Source: an uncultured Collinsella sp. (GTDB lineage Bacteria > Actinomycetota > Coriobacteriia > Coriobacteriales > Coriobacteriaceae). Taken from it: a stretch of DNA of 64,000 nt. The notes beneath the pieces were generated by a model that was given only the letters and a program-made list of their open reading frames with translations, searched no databases and was not told the origin of the DNA. The position numbers were made by a program, and so were the translations under genes. Of this stretch, positions 35,873 through 45,516 are shown piece after piece; position 1 is the first letter of the stretch, and every line of letters begins with the position of its first letter. The stretch covers positions 29,758-93,757 of the forward strand of contig UQKL01000009.1 of NCBI GenBank assembly GCA_900541695.1. The letters run 5' to 3'.

Positions 35873-36021
35873 CGAACGGCGGACCCGTTGACGCTGCGCG
35901 AGCCGCATTAACGCCAATCTGACGTTCAATTTCGAGGGCGCGACCAAAAGGTCAGCGCCCTCTCATTTCACGTCACCTTGGCGCAAATGCGGCCCGCTCG
36001 CTGTTGGTGCCTGACATCGAG
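35858..36021 (+). repeat. 160-bp palindromic repeat, copy 1 (inverted relative to copy 2)
   Basis: Nearly identical, in opposite orientation, to 40271-40434. It folds into a long imperfect hairpin from GCGAGCCGCATT to AAATGCGGCCCGC. The strong centre GAGGGCGCGACC-AAAA-GGTC-GCGCCCTC (35934-35962) could terminate transcription in both directions. Confidence 0.85.
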
Positions 36022-36035
36022 TGAGCCACTGTCTT

Positions 36036-36071
36036 GGGCAGCTAAAAGGCCCCGTCCCATATTTGCTGCCC
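36036..36071. repeat. GGGAC-core hairpin, GGGCAGC arm type
   Basis: The arms GGGCAGC (36036-36042) and GCTGCCC (36065-36071) enclose a minus-strand GGGACGGGGCC. The layout matches the other GGGACAG-core hairpins. Confidence 0.6.
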
Positions 36072-36081
36072 CACTCGCAAC

Positions 36082-36657
36082 TTATCTTGCCGATGGAGTT
36101 GTCGTCGTTTCGTTCGTGTGAGTCGTTTTGGCGCCGTCGCCTTGTTCGTCCTCGTCCTTTTGAGCATCGGCAATGGTGGCAGCAGCTGCGACCATACCGC
36201 GCTGGGGCGCCACACCCGTCTGGTCTTGTGCGCCTTCAACAAGCTCCGTGCCAGCATGCGCAAGTTCAGGCGATTTGAAAATCGCGCCCAGACTCGCGCC
36301 GTCGCCGGCATATCCGAGCGCCGCGAGCGCGATGACGATTATCGCGGCAACGACCACGATCGGCACGTAACGATGCCAGCCTGCAGGATTGAGGCCGCTA
36401 CGGCGGGCAGCACCGCGGCTGATGTAGCCAAGCGTTCCATCGTGCTTGAGCTTTGAGCCCACCACGCGCCTTCGTCCCCACAACGAGGACTCGGCCTGCA
36501 TGGCCAAGCGAGCGCTTGCCGAAGGATAGCCATATTTTGTGCGCTTGAACGAGCCGTCGAACCCCGAGGCGCTTTTGCCCCACGTCCGCGAAGTCGTACG
36601 CCGGCCGACCGGCGCCGCACTTCGCTTTGTTCGGTTCGTTTTTGAAGTCTCCGCCAT
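36082..36657 (-). CDS. Hypothetical membrane-anchored protein (191 aa)
   Basis: The ATG at 36657 has GGGGGAGT just upstream. The first 95 residues are basic and Ser/Arg/Thr rich (cytoplasmic). One membrane helix follows (about 99-119, YVPIVVVAAIIVIALAALGYA), and the rest is an external Ala/Thr/Asp-rich tail ending TNETTTTPSAR. No family is recognised. Low-complexity ends like these are poorly conserved. It lies in the segment between the two inverted 160-bp repeats, just after the degenerate regulator gene on the same strand. Confidence 0.6.
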   Translation of the reverse strand: MAETSKTNRTKRSAAPVGRRTTSRTWGKSASGFDGSFKRTKYGYPSASARLAMQAESSLWGRRRVVGSKLKHDGTLGYISRGAARRSGLNPAGWHRYVPIVVVAAIIVIALAALGYAGDGASLGAIFKSPELAHAGTELVEGAQDQTGVAPQRGMVAAAATIADAQKDEDEQGDGAKTTHTNETTTTPSAR

Positions 36658-36740
36658 ACTCCCCCGCACGCCGTAACACAATCGAAACAATGCTTCTTTG
36701 GACTGTATCACACGCGCCGCACGCGGTCACGGCGCCTCGC

Positions 36741-37958
36741 TCAGCGGTCGTTGTCCTTCAGCAGGCGCCATAAAGTCGTGCGGCTTATACCGAGCACCTC
36801 TGCCGCACGTGTCCTGTTGCCGTGAAGGTGCTGCAGGACCAACCGTGCGACATCGCGCTCGGTATCGGCCAGGGGACGCAAGATGTACAAATCGCTTTCG
36901 AGCGCCGGGGCGCCAAAGGTCGCGGTCTTGATAACGTCCTCCTGGGCAAGCACCTCTTTCGCCACGGCACGCTCCACCGTACCCGCCCCCACTAATATAT
37001 AGAGTCGTTCAGAGACTTCACGCAGCTGCAGGTAATTGCGGGGCCAACGGTACGCATCGAGCGTCTCTGCCGCGGCGGCGGACAACATGGGGGCACCCGT
37101 CTTAAACATATCTGCCAGATACCCCAGATAGCGCGCAACCTTTTCCGACGCGCCGCCCTGCTCGGCAATCGCCGGCGCCACACTCACTGCACAGGCCAGA
37201 CGCTCGGTTACAAAAGCAGCCTGATCGCTTTCGCCGCCGCCCGGCATATCGTTTGCCGTCAACACCACATGGCAACGAGTTGCGAGCACCGTGTCGATCA
37301 TTGCGGACACGAGCTCGCGCAGACGTTGGGGGCCAACAGCATGCCAGCCGCCCATGCAAAGTGTCAGCCCCGTTTGGAATAGCGGCGATTCGGAACTTTT
37401 GAGCAGATGGCGCCAGCCGCGATCCGTAAGCTCATCGAGCGCAACGGACACAAAGGGCTGATCGGCATAGGGTCCATCCAGGTACAGGCGTTTTGCAATC
37501 TGATCCTGCCCCGCGCCCAGCTCGCCCTCGAGCATAAGGGGCACCCCACGCGCATAGCTCCCACGTACGGGGGCAGCGACCGCCGCCGCATCTTCGACGA
37601 TGCCGTACGTGCTCGACGCGTAGCGAGCCTCGACTTCGTCGGCATTGAGCCACTCGATGCCCGCATGCGTCACAGCGGCGCGCACCTCATGCGCCACGAC
37701 CACCCAAAGCGCTCCGCGCTCCTTGGCCGTCGGGCGCACCGTCAAGCTCAACCGCACGCCCTCGTGGCCCATCACCAGGCGCGCCCCATCGCCCACGCGA
37801 GCGAGACGCTCGGAAACAAAAGCGGCGATATCCTGCTCGAGTGCCGCGTCACTCATAGTCGAGATCACAACGCCACCGCGCTCGTCGACTGCCAGCGCCG
37901 ATACTCCGGCTGCGGACAATGCCTCAATCAGAATCTGCAGCTTGGCATCGCTATCCAT
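36741..37958 (-). CDS. Regulator with degenerate sigma-54-activator-like AAA domain and Fis-type HTH
   Basis: A 405-residue protein. The N-terminal 125 residues form a sensor-like region. Residues about 130-340 follow the layout of bacterial enhancer-binding proteins, but Walker A reads 'LEGELGAGQDQIA' (Gln for the essential Lys) and the Walker B place reads LCMGGWH (no Asp-Glu). There is no GAFTGA loop to touch sigma-54. The C-terminus, 'HGNRTRAAEVLGISRTTLWR', is a clear Fis-type DNA-binding motif. It therefore probably binds DNA without ATP-driven activation of sigma-54 polymerase. ATG 37958 has AGGGG 7 nt upstream. Targets are unknown. Confidence 0.75.
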   Translation of the reverse strand: MDSDAKLQILIEALSAAGVSALAVDERGGVVISTMSDAALEQDIAAFVSERLARVGDGARLVMGHEGVRLSLTVRPTAKERGALWVVVAHEVRAAVTHAGIEWLNADEVEARYASSTYGIVEDAAAVAAPVRGSYARGVPLMLEGELGAGQDQIAKRLYLDGPYADQPFVSVALDELTDRGWRHLLKSSESPLFQTGLTLCMGGWHAVGPQRLRELVSAMIDTVLATRCHVVLTANDMPGGGESDQAAFVTERLACAVSVAPAIAEQGGASEKVARYLGYLADMFKTGAPMLSAAAAETLDAYRWPRNYLQLREVSERLYILVGAGTVERAVAKEVLAQEDVIKTATFGAPALESDLYILRPLADTERDVARLVLQHLHGNRTRAAEVLGISRTTLWRLLKDNDR

Positions 37959-38083
37959 GATTTGCCCCTGTCCGCGGCGACATGCAACCGCCGACGGTCG
38001 CACGACCGAATGTTTCAAAATTGAACGATATTACTCACCAAACACTATAGGGCAAAAGTCGCCGTCCTGCGAGTATATGAATT

Positions 38084-38109
38084 GCCCCGCATCGCCATCC
38101 TGGCGGGGC
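38084..38109 (-). terminator. Hairpin downstream of the YeiH gene
   Basis: GCCCCGC/GCGGGGC (38084-38090 with 38103-38109) lies 115 nt past the YeiH stop. It has no T-run, so it is a weak terminator at best. Confidence 0.4.
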
Positions 38110-38172
38110 GATAAGAGCTCTTCGGGACCTATCAACCTGCGGACAAGCCATACCCGCAAGAGCTCCTATCGC
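38108..38172. repeat. Palindrome between the regulator and YeiH genes
   Basis: The arms 38108-38126 and 38153-38172 pair over about 18 positions around GAGCTCTT/AAGAGCTC. The 26-nt loop contains ACCTGCGGAC, which can also pair with CCGCAGGT at 38177-38184. It resembles the larger nested hairpins but is not clearly the same class. Confidence 0.55.
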
Positions 38173-38224
38173 TCCACCGCAGGTATGCGCTCGCCAGCAC
38201 GCAACACGCAAATCAGCTACTTCT

Positions 38225-39259
38225 CTACCAGATTCCCAGCACGTGCTGCATTCCCAAACTCATGCATGCAATGCCAATCCAGCAGCAAAAGCCCAACGCG
38301 ATGGGTTTGCCGCCCTTTTTGACCAGCTCGACGATATCGGTATTAAAGCCAATAGCCGCCATGGCCATCACGATAAAGAACTTCGACAGCTCCTTGATGG
38401 GCGCCGTAATGGACGCAGGAAGCTGAAGCACCGTGGTGATCACGCTCGCCAGCACAAAGAACAACACAAACATGGGAAACGCACGTTTAAGCGAGAACGT
38501 GCTTTTGGCGTCGCCGCCGGCCTTGCGCGCCAGATGCATCTGCCAGCATGCGAGAGCCAATGTAATGGGAATAATGGCCAGCGTCCTGGTGAGCTTAACC
38601 ACTGTGGCGCTTTCGAGCACATTGGCGCCGGGATGCATGCTATCCCAGGCGCTCGCCGCAGCCGTTACCGACGAGGTGTCGTTGATGGCGGTGCCGGCAA
38701 ACAGGCCAAAGCCCTCGTTGGTCAGCCCGAGCATGCCGCCGAGCGTCGGAAACACGAGCGCCGCGATAACGTTAAACAGGAAGATGACCGAAATGGCTTG
38801 GGCAATCTCGCGATCGTCGGCATCGATGACGGGCGCGGTCGCAGCGATGGCCGAACCGCCGCAAATCGACGAGCCCACACCCACAAGCGTCGCAATCTTG
38901 CCCGGCACGTTCATAACGCGGCAGAGCACGACGGCGATGACAAGCGAGGTCGAGATCGTCGCCACGATAATCGGCAGCGACTGGGCGCCCTTGGACAGAA
39001 TCTGGGAGAGGTTCATGCCAAAGCCAAGCAGGATAACCGCGTACTGCAAGACTTTTTTAGACGTATAGGTGACACCGGCGGCGAGCTGTTCGCGACGATT
39101 CTTGGGAAAGACGAGCGCCAGGACCATGCCAAAGAGAATGGCAAATACCGGACCGCCGACCACCTCAATTTGTTTGCCGAGCAACGTCGCGGGAATGGCG
39201 ATGATCAGGCAGAACAAGACGCCTTTCCAGCGCTCGCGTACGATATTCGCCAGTTGCAT
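38225..39259 (-). CDS. YeiH/UPF0324 family putative sulfate exporter
   Basis: A 344-residue membrane protein with about ten helices and the family's motifs: 'LQYAVILLGFGMNLSQIL' (about 71-88) and 'VGVGSSICGGSAIAATAPV' (about 126-144), plus 'GTAINDTSSVTAAA' (about 189-202). UPF0324 members are proposed anion exporters (sulfate-type compounds); this is not well proven. ATG 39259 has AGAAGGA upstream. A GntR regulator is divergently encoded 193 bp away, the usual arrangement for local control. Confidence 0.9.
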   Translation of the reverse strand: MQLANIVRERWKGVLFCLIIAIPATLLGKQIEVVGGPVFAILFGMVLALVFPKNRREQLAAGVTYTSKKVLQYAVILLGFGMNLSQILSKGAQSLPIIVATISTSLVIAVVLCRVMNVPGKIATLVGVGSSICGGSAIAATAPVIDADDREIAQAISVIFLFNVIAALVFPTLGGMLGLTNEGFGLFAGTAINDTSSVTAAASAWDSMHPGANVLESATVVKLTRTLAIIPITLALACWQMHLARKAGGDAKSTFSLKRAFPMFVLFFVLASVITTVLQLPASITAPIKELSKFFIVMAMAAIGFNTDIVELVKKGGKPIALGFCCWIGIACMSLGMQHVLGIW

Positions 39260-39452
39260 ATGAGATTCCTTCTTTCTATTTCACGTTTGCGACGGCTTAT
39301 GATACGGCAATGTTGAGCACAGCCCTGCGCAAATACAGACTAAGATGCCGCAATAGTTCTCGGGCAACAGCCGAATTACCCACCGCGGAGAGCTGGTTCG
39401 CGGCATAATAAACAACTGACATATGAGTTTGATAGAACAGTTGCGAGGCGCT

Positions 39453-40154
39453 ATGGAAGAATCGATGCACGTCGGCGAGCAGGAAACGAGCCTACAGGAC
39501 CAGTCCTACCACACCATTCGACGCAAAATCGTCTACCTGGACTACAAGCCGGGCGAAAAGCTAGGCGTCAAGCAGCTTTGCGACGACCTGGATATGGGGC
39601 GCACCCCTGTGCGCGAGGCACTGGTGCGTCTGGCGCAAGAGAGCCTGGTGCGCACCGTGCCCCAAAGCGGCACCTATGTCTCGCCCATCAACCTCACCTT
39701 TGCCGAGAGCGCCTGCTACATTCGCGAACACCTGGAAAAACAGGTGATTGTGGAGTGCTGCGCCCGTGCCACCTCGGCAGGCATCGAGCAGCTCGACCGA
39801 GCCATCGCGCTGCAGGAAAAGGCCATGGCCGAAGAGGATCGCATCGGATTCTTTTTAAGCGACAACCTCATGCACCGCATGATCTTTAGCATCGCGTGCC
39901 GCAGCACCGTGTGGTCGTGGCTCGAGGCGACCAATGCCGACCTGGAGCGCTTCCGCTGGCTGCGCGCCGCCACGCAGAGGCTCGACAATCAGGAGATTGT
40001 TAACGAGCACAAGCAAATCCGCCGCGCCATCGCCGGCCGCGACCCCATCGAGGCGAGCTTTTTGGTCAGCAAGCACCTGCATATGATGTTCCGCAACCAG
40101 ACCGAGGTCCTGGACCAATATCCCAAGTATTTCGAGACCAGCAAGCTCCGCTAA
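39453..40154 (+). CDS. GntR family regulator (FCD type)
   Basis: A 233-residue regulator. The winged helix-turn-helix lies at about 15-75: 'LGVKQLCDDLDMGRTPVREA', 'LVRTVPQSGTYVSPI'. The all-helical FCD ligand domain follows, with 'HLEKQVIVECCARA' and 'NEHKQIRRAIAGRD', whose His and Asp residues bind a metal in many members. The ATG at 39453 has GCGAGG 6 nt upstream; an ATG at 39423 adds ten residues but has no ribosome site. It is divergent from yeiH and probably controls it in response to a small carboxylate or related ligand. Confidence 0.9.
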   Translation: MEESMHVGEQETSLQDQSYHTIRRKIVYLDYKPGEKLGVKQLCDDLDMGRTPVREALVRLAQESLVRTVPQSGTYVSPINLTFAESACYIREHLEKQVIVECCARATSAGIEQLDRAIALQEKAMAEEDRIGFFLSDNLMHRMIFSIACRSTVWSWLEATNADLERFRWLRAATQRLDNQEIVNEHKQIRRAIAGRDPIEASFLVSKHLHMMFRNQTEVLDQYPKYFETSKLR

Positions 40155-40189
40155 CCTGCCAAAAAGGGACAGGTTTATTTCGGCAGGTT
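40153..40189. repeat. GGGACAG-core hairpin, AACCTGCC arm type
   Basis: The arms AACCTGCC (40153-40160) and GGCAGGTT (40182-40189) enclose AAAAAGGGACAGGTTTATTT. It starts at the GntR stop codon. The same type occurs at 47212-47248 and, reversed, at 44187-44225, each with a conserved flank TTTATCTGGG. Confidence 0.8.
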
Positions 40190-40204
40190 TTATCTGGGCA
40201 AATG

Positions 40205-40246
40205 CAACAAGGCCCGACTCCGCCACAACGGAGCCGGGCCTTGTTG
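40205..40246 (+). terminator. Terminator after the GntR gene
   Basis: CAACAAGGCCCG...CGGGCCTTGTTG with an inner CTCCG/CGGAG stem, 50 nt past the stop. Confidence 0.8.
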
Positions 40247-40270
40247 TTGGCGCGTTTCGACAACAGAGCA

Positions 40271-40434
40271 CTCGATGTCAGTCGTCAACAGTGAGCGAGC
40301 CGCATTTGCGCCAAGGTGACGTGAAATGAGAGGGCGCTGACCTTCTGGTCGCGCCCTCGAAATTGAACGTCAGATTGGCGTGAATGCGGCTCGCGCAGCG
40401 TCGACCGGTCCGCCGTTCGGCAGAACGGCGGAAC
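40271..40434 (-). repeat. 160-bp palindromic repeat, copy 2
   Basis: Inverted copy of 35858-36021, ending 6 bp from the glmS stop. The central stem GAGGGCGC...GCGCCCTC (about 40331-40360) may terminate glmS. Differences from copy 1 are scattered single bases. Confidence 0.85.
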
Positions 40435-40439
40435 AACAA

Positions 40440-42287
<1,848 letters not shown>

Positions 42288-42396
42288 AGGATAAATCCCT
42301 TCGCTCGCGTGACTGCAAAACGCCCACGCACGACGGGCGCTGAGACGTATAACGTCCGAGTATTGTACTCACACAAACGCAAGCTGATATACCAGA

Positions 42397-42422
42397 AGTG
42401 GTATCTTAAACTGGATACCACT
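42397..42422. promoter_or_regulatory. Inverted-repeat operator candidate upstream of glmS
   Basis: AGTGGTATC (42397-42405) and GATACCACT (42414-42422) are perfect inverted repeats. They lie 30 bp upstream of a minus-strand TACAAT (42362-42367). The TGGTAT/ATACCA core is reminiscent of GntR/DasR-type amino-sugar sites, which would suit glmS, but the match is loose. Confidence 0.55.
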
Positions 42423-42438
42423 CGATGCACACACCCTA

Positions 42439-42474
42439 CCACCACAACGGTAACAGGCACCTTTGCTGTGGTTG
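42439..42474. repeat. Decayed GGGACAG-core hairpin, CCACCACA arm type
   Basis: CCACCACAACGGTAACAGGC and the following CACCTTTGCTGTGG correspond to 890-922 with several changes. It lies between glmS and the ABC permease gene. Confidence 0.55.
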
Positions 42475-42482
42475 GCACTCCC

Positions 42483-43130
42483 CTAGGGACGCAGGCGGCG
42501 TTCGAGCCGATTGCCCAGGGCCGTGAGTGCCATAACAATGACGTAGTAGACCACGGCCACCACTAAAAACGGTTCAAAGGCTCGATAGGTGAGCGCCTGC
42601 ACGCTCTGGGCGGCGCGCATCATATCCATCAGGCCGATGGTTGCCACCAGCGAGGAGCTCTTGAGGACCGTGATCACTTCGTTGACCAGAGCAGGGGCAA
42701 TCGAGCGCATCGCCTGCGGAACGATGATCTTGCGCATCATGGGAACATAGCGAAGCCCGATGGCCCGAGCGGCATCGTACTGCCCCCGGTCAACGCCCTC
42801 GATACCACCGCGCACCGTCTCGGACACCGTCGCTGAGCCGTTGAGCCCCAGCGTAATGGCACCGGCGGCAAACATCGAAATTTTGAAGCCCGTGAGCTGC
42901 GGCGTCGCAAAGTACGCCAAAAAAAGCAACACGATGAGCGGCACGCCGCGAAAGATAGAGGTGTAGCAGTTGAGCACCGCACGCAATGGGCGACAGGGCA
43001 AAACCTTGAGCACGGCAATGAGAAAGCCCAGGACGAGTGCTAGGGCCAGCGCGGCGGCCGTCACCTGACAGGTCACGACCAGGCCGCTCATAAACATCGG
43101 TATATATGGTTCTAGCAGTTCAAACTTCAT
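42483..43130 (-). CDS. Amino-acid ABC transporter permease (HisM/GlnP type)
   Basis: A 215-residue inner-membrane permease of the polar amino-acid uptake family: helices at about 12-36, 52-70, 78-98 and 180-205. The ATPase-docking EAA loop reads 'GQYDAARAIGLRYVPMMRKI' (about 120-139), followed by VPQAMRSIAP. ATG 43130 is preferred because AAGGG sits 7 nt upstream; ATG 43136 is too close. The binding-protein gene lies 34 nt upstream on the same strand. No ATPase gene is adjacent, so it must borrow one, perhaps that at 50903-51667. Confidence 0.9.
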   Translation of the reverse strand: MKFELLEPYIPMFMSGLVVTCQVTAAALALALVLGFLIAVLKVLPCRPLRAVLNCYTSIFRGVPLIVLLFLAYFATPQLTGFKISMFAAGAITLGLNGSATVSETVRGGIEGVDRGQYDAARAIGLRYVPMMRKIIVPQAMRSIAPALVNEVITVLKSSSLVATIGLMDMMRAAQSVQALTYRAFEPFLVVAVVYYVIVMALTALGNRLERRLRP

Positions 43131-43163
43131 CAGCATGCCCTTGGCGCGCGCCTCACCGGCTCG

Positions 43164-44045
43164 CTATTTTCCGGCAACCGTCGACGTACCGGAAGCGGAA
43201 TAGTCGCCGTTCCACATGAAGTCGGCGCCCACATACTGCTTGATGCAGTCATCGATGGTGCCGTCCTCGAGCATCTCGCCGATGCATTCGTCAAGCGCCG
43301 CGACAAATCCGGCACCCTTCTTGGCCATCAGGCGGTACACGCCCACGTGATCGCTCGTCTCGGAGCGATCGAGCAGGCCCAGCACCAGGCCCTCATTCGC
43401 ATCGCGCATGGACTGGCCCTCGGCGCCGTCACACAGGTAGGCATCGATGCGCCCGGCGAGCACCTCTTGCAGGCACTGGTCGCCACCGTCGTACGTGTGA
43501 ATATCAGCATCGGGCATGACCTTGGCGATGAACTTGTTCTGCACGGTACCGGTGGTGCAGGCGATAGACTTGCCGACGAGGTCCTCAACGCGCTTGACGG
43601 GATCGCCGCCGAGCGTGAGAACGCCCACAAGCGGCTGATAGTAGCCGCGCGTGAAGTCGTAGGTCTGCTCGCGCTCTTCGTTGGAGCTCATCGCCATGGT
43701 AAAGGCCTTGTCATCGCTCTGCACCGATGCAAGCGTGGCGGCAAAGTCCTGCGGCTCAAAGTCGTAAGAAAAGCCCAGGCGCGAGACCATCTCGTCGGCA
43801 ATGGCGATATCCAGGCCGACAACCTTCTGCTTGCCGTCCGACTGCGTCTCCAGATAGCGATAGGGCGCAAAGGCATCGTCGCCCACAAAGGTGAGCTTGG
43901 CGCCCTTGATATCGTCGCCCGCAACCGCGGCAGAACCGGCGGCAGAGCCCTTGTCAGCGCCACTGCCAGCGCAACCGCTCGCCGCAACCATTGCAGCACC
44001 GGCGATCAAACCCAGGAAATCACGACGAGAAACAGCGCGAGTCAT
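43164..44045 (-). CDS. Amino-acid ABC transporter substrate-binding lipoprotein
   Basis: A 293-residue SBP_bac_3-type protein. The N-terminus MTRAVSRRDFLGLIAGAAMV has a twin-arginine-like SRRDFLG. A lipobox AASGC follows (Cys about residue 25), then a Gly/Ser/Ala-rich tether. The ligand domain has 'GDDAFAPYRYLE' (about 55-66) and 'VVGLDIAIADEMVSRLG' (about 75-91), and the family's 'AYLCDGAEGQ'. The ATG at 44045 has AAAGG upstream; the longer frame to 44150 runs into repeats. It captures an amino acid or related solute at the outer face of the membrane and passes it to the permease encoded next. Confidence 0.92.
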   Translation of the reverse strand: MTRAVSRRDFLGLIAGAAMVAASGCAGSGADKGSAAGSAAVAGDDIKGAKLTFVGDDAFAPYRYLETQSDGKQKVVGLDIAIADEMVSRLGFSYDFEPQDFAATLASVQSDDKAFTMAMSSNEEREQTYDFTRGYYQPLVGVLTLGGDPVKRVEDLVGKSIACTTGTVQNKFIAKVMPDADIHTYDGGDQCLQEVLAGRIDAYLCDGAEGQSMRDANEGLVLGLLDRSETSDHVGVYRLMAKKGAGFVAALDECIGEMLEDGTIDDCIKQYVGADFMWNGDYSASGTSTVAGK

Positions 44046-44121
44046 ACCAAAGCCTTTCAATCTACGATCAAAACGGCTTCTATTGTAGACACTCCACTGT
44101 TTAACGCGCAGCCCAGCCGCG

Positions 44122-44164
44122 CCAAAACCACCACAAAGGGGAACAGGCACCTTTGTGTGGTCTG
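44122..44164. repeat. GGGACAG-core hairpin, CCACCACAAAGG arm type (third copy)
   Basis: Arms around CCACCACAAAGG (44129-44140) and CCTTTGTGTGG enclose GGAACAGGCA, a one-base insertion relative to the copy at 886-926. Lies in the divergent region between the binding-protein and LacI genes. Confidence 0.75.
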
Positions 44165-44186
44165 GACTCCGGTGTTTGCCCAGATA

Positions 44187-44225
44187 AAACCTGCCAAAAT
44201 AAACCTGCCCCTAATTGGTGGGTTT
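44187..44225. repeat. GGGACAG-core hairpin, AACCTGCC arm type (reversed)
   Basis: The arms AAACCTGCCAA and TTGGTGGGTTT pair at 9 of 11 positions. On the minus strand the core reads AGGGGCAGGTTTATTTTGG, and TTTATCTGGG flanks it as in the copies at 40153 and 47212. Confidence 0.7.
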
Positions 44226-44255
44226 TGACACCCTGGGAACGGGCGATGCTACAAT
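44225..44255 (+). promoter_or_regulatory. Promoter of the LacI-family regulator gene
   Basis: Perfect TTGACA (44225-44230) and TACAAT (44250-44255) with a TG two bases ahead (extended -10). The 19-bp spacing is long, which the extended -10 may offset. The start codon is 36 nt downstream. Confidence 0.6.
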
Positions 44256-44290
44256 CTGACTCGTACTTGAAACGCATCAAAGGGGCCGCT

Positions 44291-45403
44291 ATGGCAAAGG
44301 TAAAAATCAGCGACGTCGCGCGCGAGGCAGGAGTCTCGCTGGGCACGGTATCCAACGCGCTCAACCACCCCGAAAAGCTGCGCCCCGAGACCCTCAAGCT
44401 CATCAACGAGACCATCAATCGCCTTGGCTACCTGCCCAACCAAAGCGCTCGTCAGCTCGCGGGCGGCGCCACCAAGTCCTTTGGCCTGGTCCTCCCCCGT
44501 CTCGACCATGGCTTCTCGCTCCAAATTGCCAGCGGCGCCCATAACGAGGCCCGCAAGCACGGCTATGACCTGCTCATCGCCAACGCCGATAACGACGACA
44601 TCCTCGAGGACCACTACCTGCGCTATTTTATGGGCACGCAGATGTCCGGCGTCATGGTCCAGCCCATGGCGTCCCCCGACTGGCACCCCGCCATGACCAA
44701 GATGCCCGTGCCGATCGTCCATCTGGACATCCACTGTTCCGAGCCAGGTTACTACGTGGCCGCCGACAACGAGGCACAGGGACGCATTATCGCCGAGCTT
44801 GCCATCGCCCGCGGCGCACACCATATCACCGTTGTGGGCAGAGCGGCATTTATGCAGCTCACCCTGCGCGTGCTTGGCATTCACAAGGCCCTCGCCCTGC
44901 ATCCCGATATCAAAATTGAGGTCATTGACGCCGGAGAATGGAATACCGCTGCCGATGGTTACAGCATCGGCGCTCAGATTGCCGAGCGCTCTACCGGCGA
45001 GCGTCCCGATTTTGTCATCGGCCTTACCGATGTATTGGCCTCGGGCGTTATCTCGGCGTTGACCGACAAAGGCATCTCCGTCCCCGAGCAGCTTCGTGTG
45101 GCCGGCTGCGACGGCAACCCGCTTGCATGGAGCGGGTCGGTCCCCCTCACCACGGTGGCACCCCCGGGCTACGAGATTGGCCGCAAGGGTGTCCAGCTGC
45201 TCATGGAGCAAATCGAGAACAAGGCGCCGGCAAAAACCAAGCACATCCGCATTGGTTCCGCAGCGCGAACCGTTACTGCGGTCACAGCCGCCGAGGACAT
45301 CAACCGTCAGGAACTCGTGCGGCCGTTCCTCTTGGAGCGCGCCAGTACCCAGGCGAGCAGCCAAGCCGAAGCCACCGCCATCAACCTCGGCGCGTATCTA
45401 TAG
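44291..45403 (+). CDS. LacI family transcriptional regulator
   Basis: A 370-residue regulator. The N-terminal helix-turn-helix is textbook: 'KISDVAREAGVSLGTVSNAL' (4-23) and the hinge 'LGYLPNQSARQLAGG' (about 45-59). A periplasmic-binding-protein-like sugar domain follows ('FGLVLPRLDHGFSLQIASGA', about 64-83; 'VAGCDGNPLAW'). The C-terminal 30 residues extend past the usual end. ATG 44291 has AAAGGGG 7 nt upstream. It is divergent from the amino-acid binding-protein gene. LacI members usually sense sugars, so control of that transporter is not assured. Confidence 0.93.
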   Translation: MAKVKISDVAREAGVSLGTVSNALNHPEKLRPETLKLINETINRLGYLPNQSARQLAGGATKSFGLVLPRLDHGFSLQIASGAHNEARKHGYDLLIANADNDDILEDHYLRYFMGTQMSGVMVQPMASPDWHPAMTKMPVPIVHLDIHCSEPGYYVAADNEAQGRIIAELAIARGAHHITVVGRAAFMQLTLRVLGIHKALALHPDIKIEVIDAGEWNTAADGYSIGAQIAERSTGERPDFVIGLTDVLASGVISALTDKGISVPEQLRVAGCDGNPLAWSGSVPLTTVAPPGYEIGRKGVQLLMEQIENKAPAKTKHIRIGSAARTVTAVTAAEDINRQELVRPFLLERASTQASSQAEATAINLGAYL

Positions 45404-45430
45404 CACGTCAGCCAGTATGCCAAAACGCCA

Positions 45431-45476
45431 CTTAAGCAAAAGAGGGCCGACTATTGCCGAACCTCTTTTGCTTAAG
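45431..45476. terminator. Bidirectional terminator between the LacI and HAD genes
   Basis: The perfect 15-bp stem CTTAAGCAAAAGAGG/CCTCTTTTGCTTAAG (45431-45445 with 45462-45476) lies between two convergent genes. Confidence 0.75.
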
Positions 45477-45516
45477 CGCAAAGTCAACCGATTGTTCGTT
45501 TCAGCTCCGCAATTGT

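Noticed and set aside
42288..42482. glmS ribozyme
   Set aside because: The conserved core of the ribozyme was not found in the leader; only a DNA-type inverted repeat is seen.
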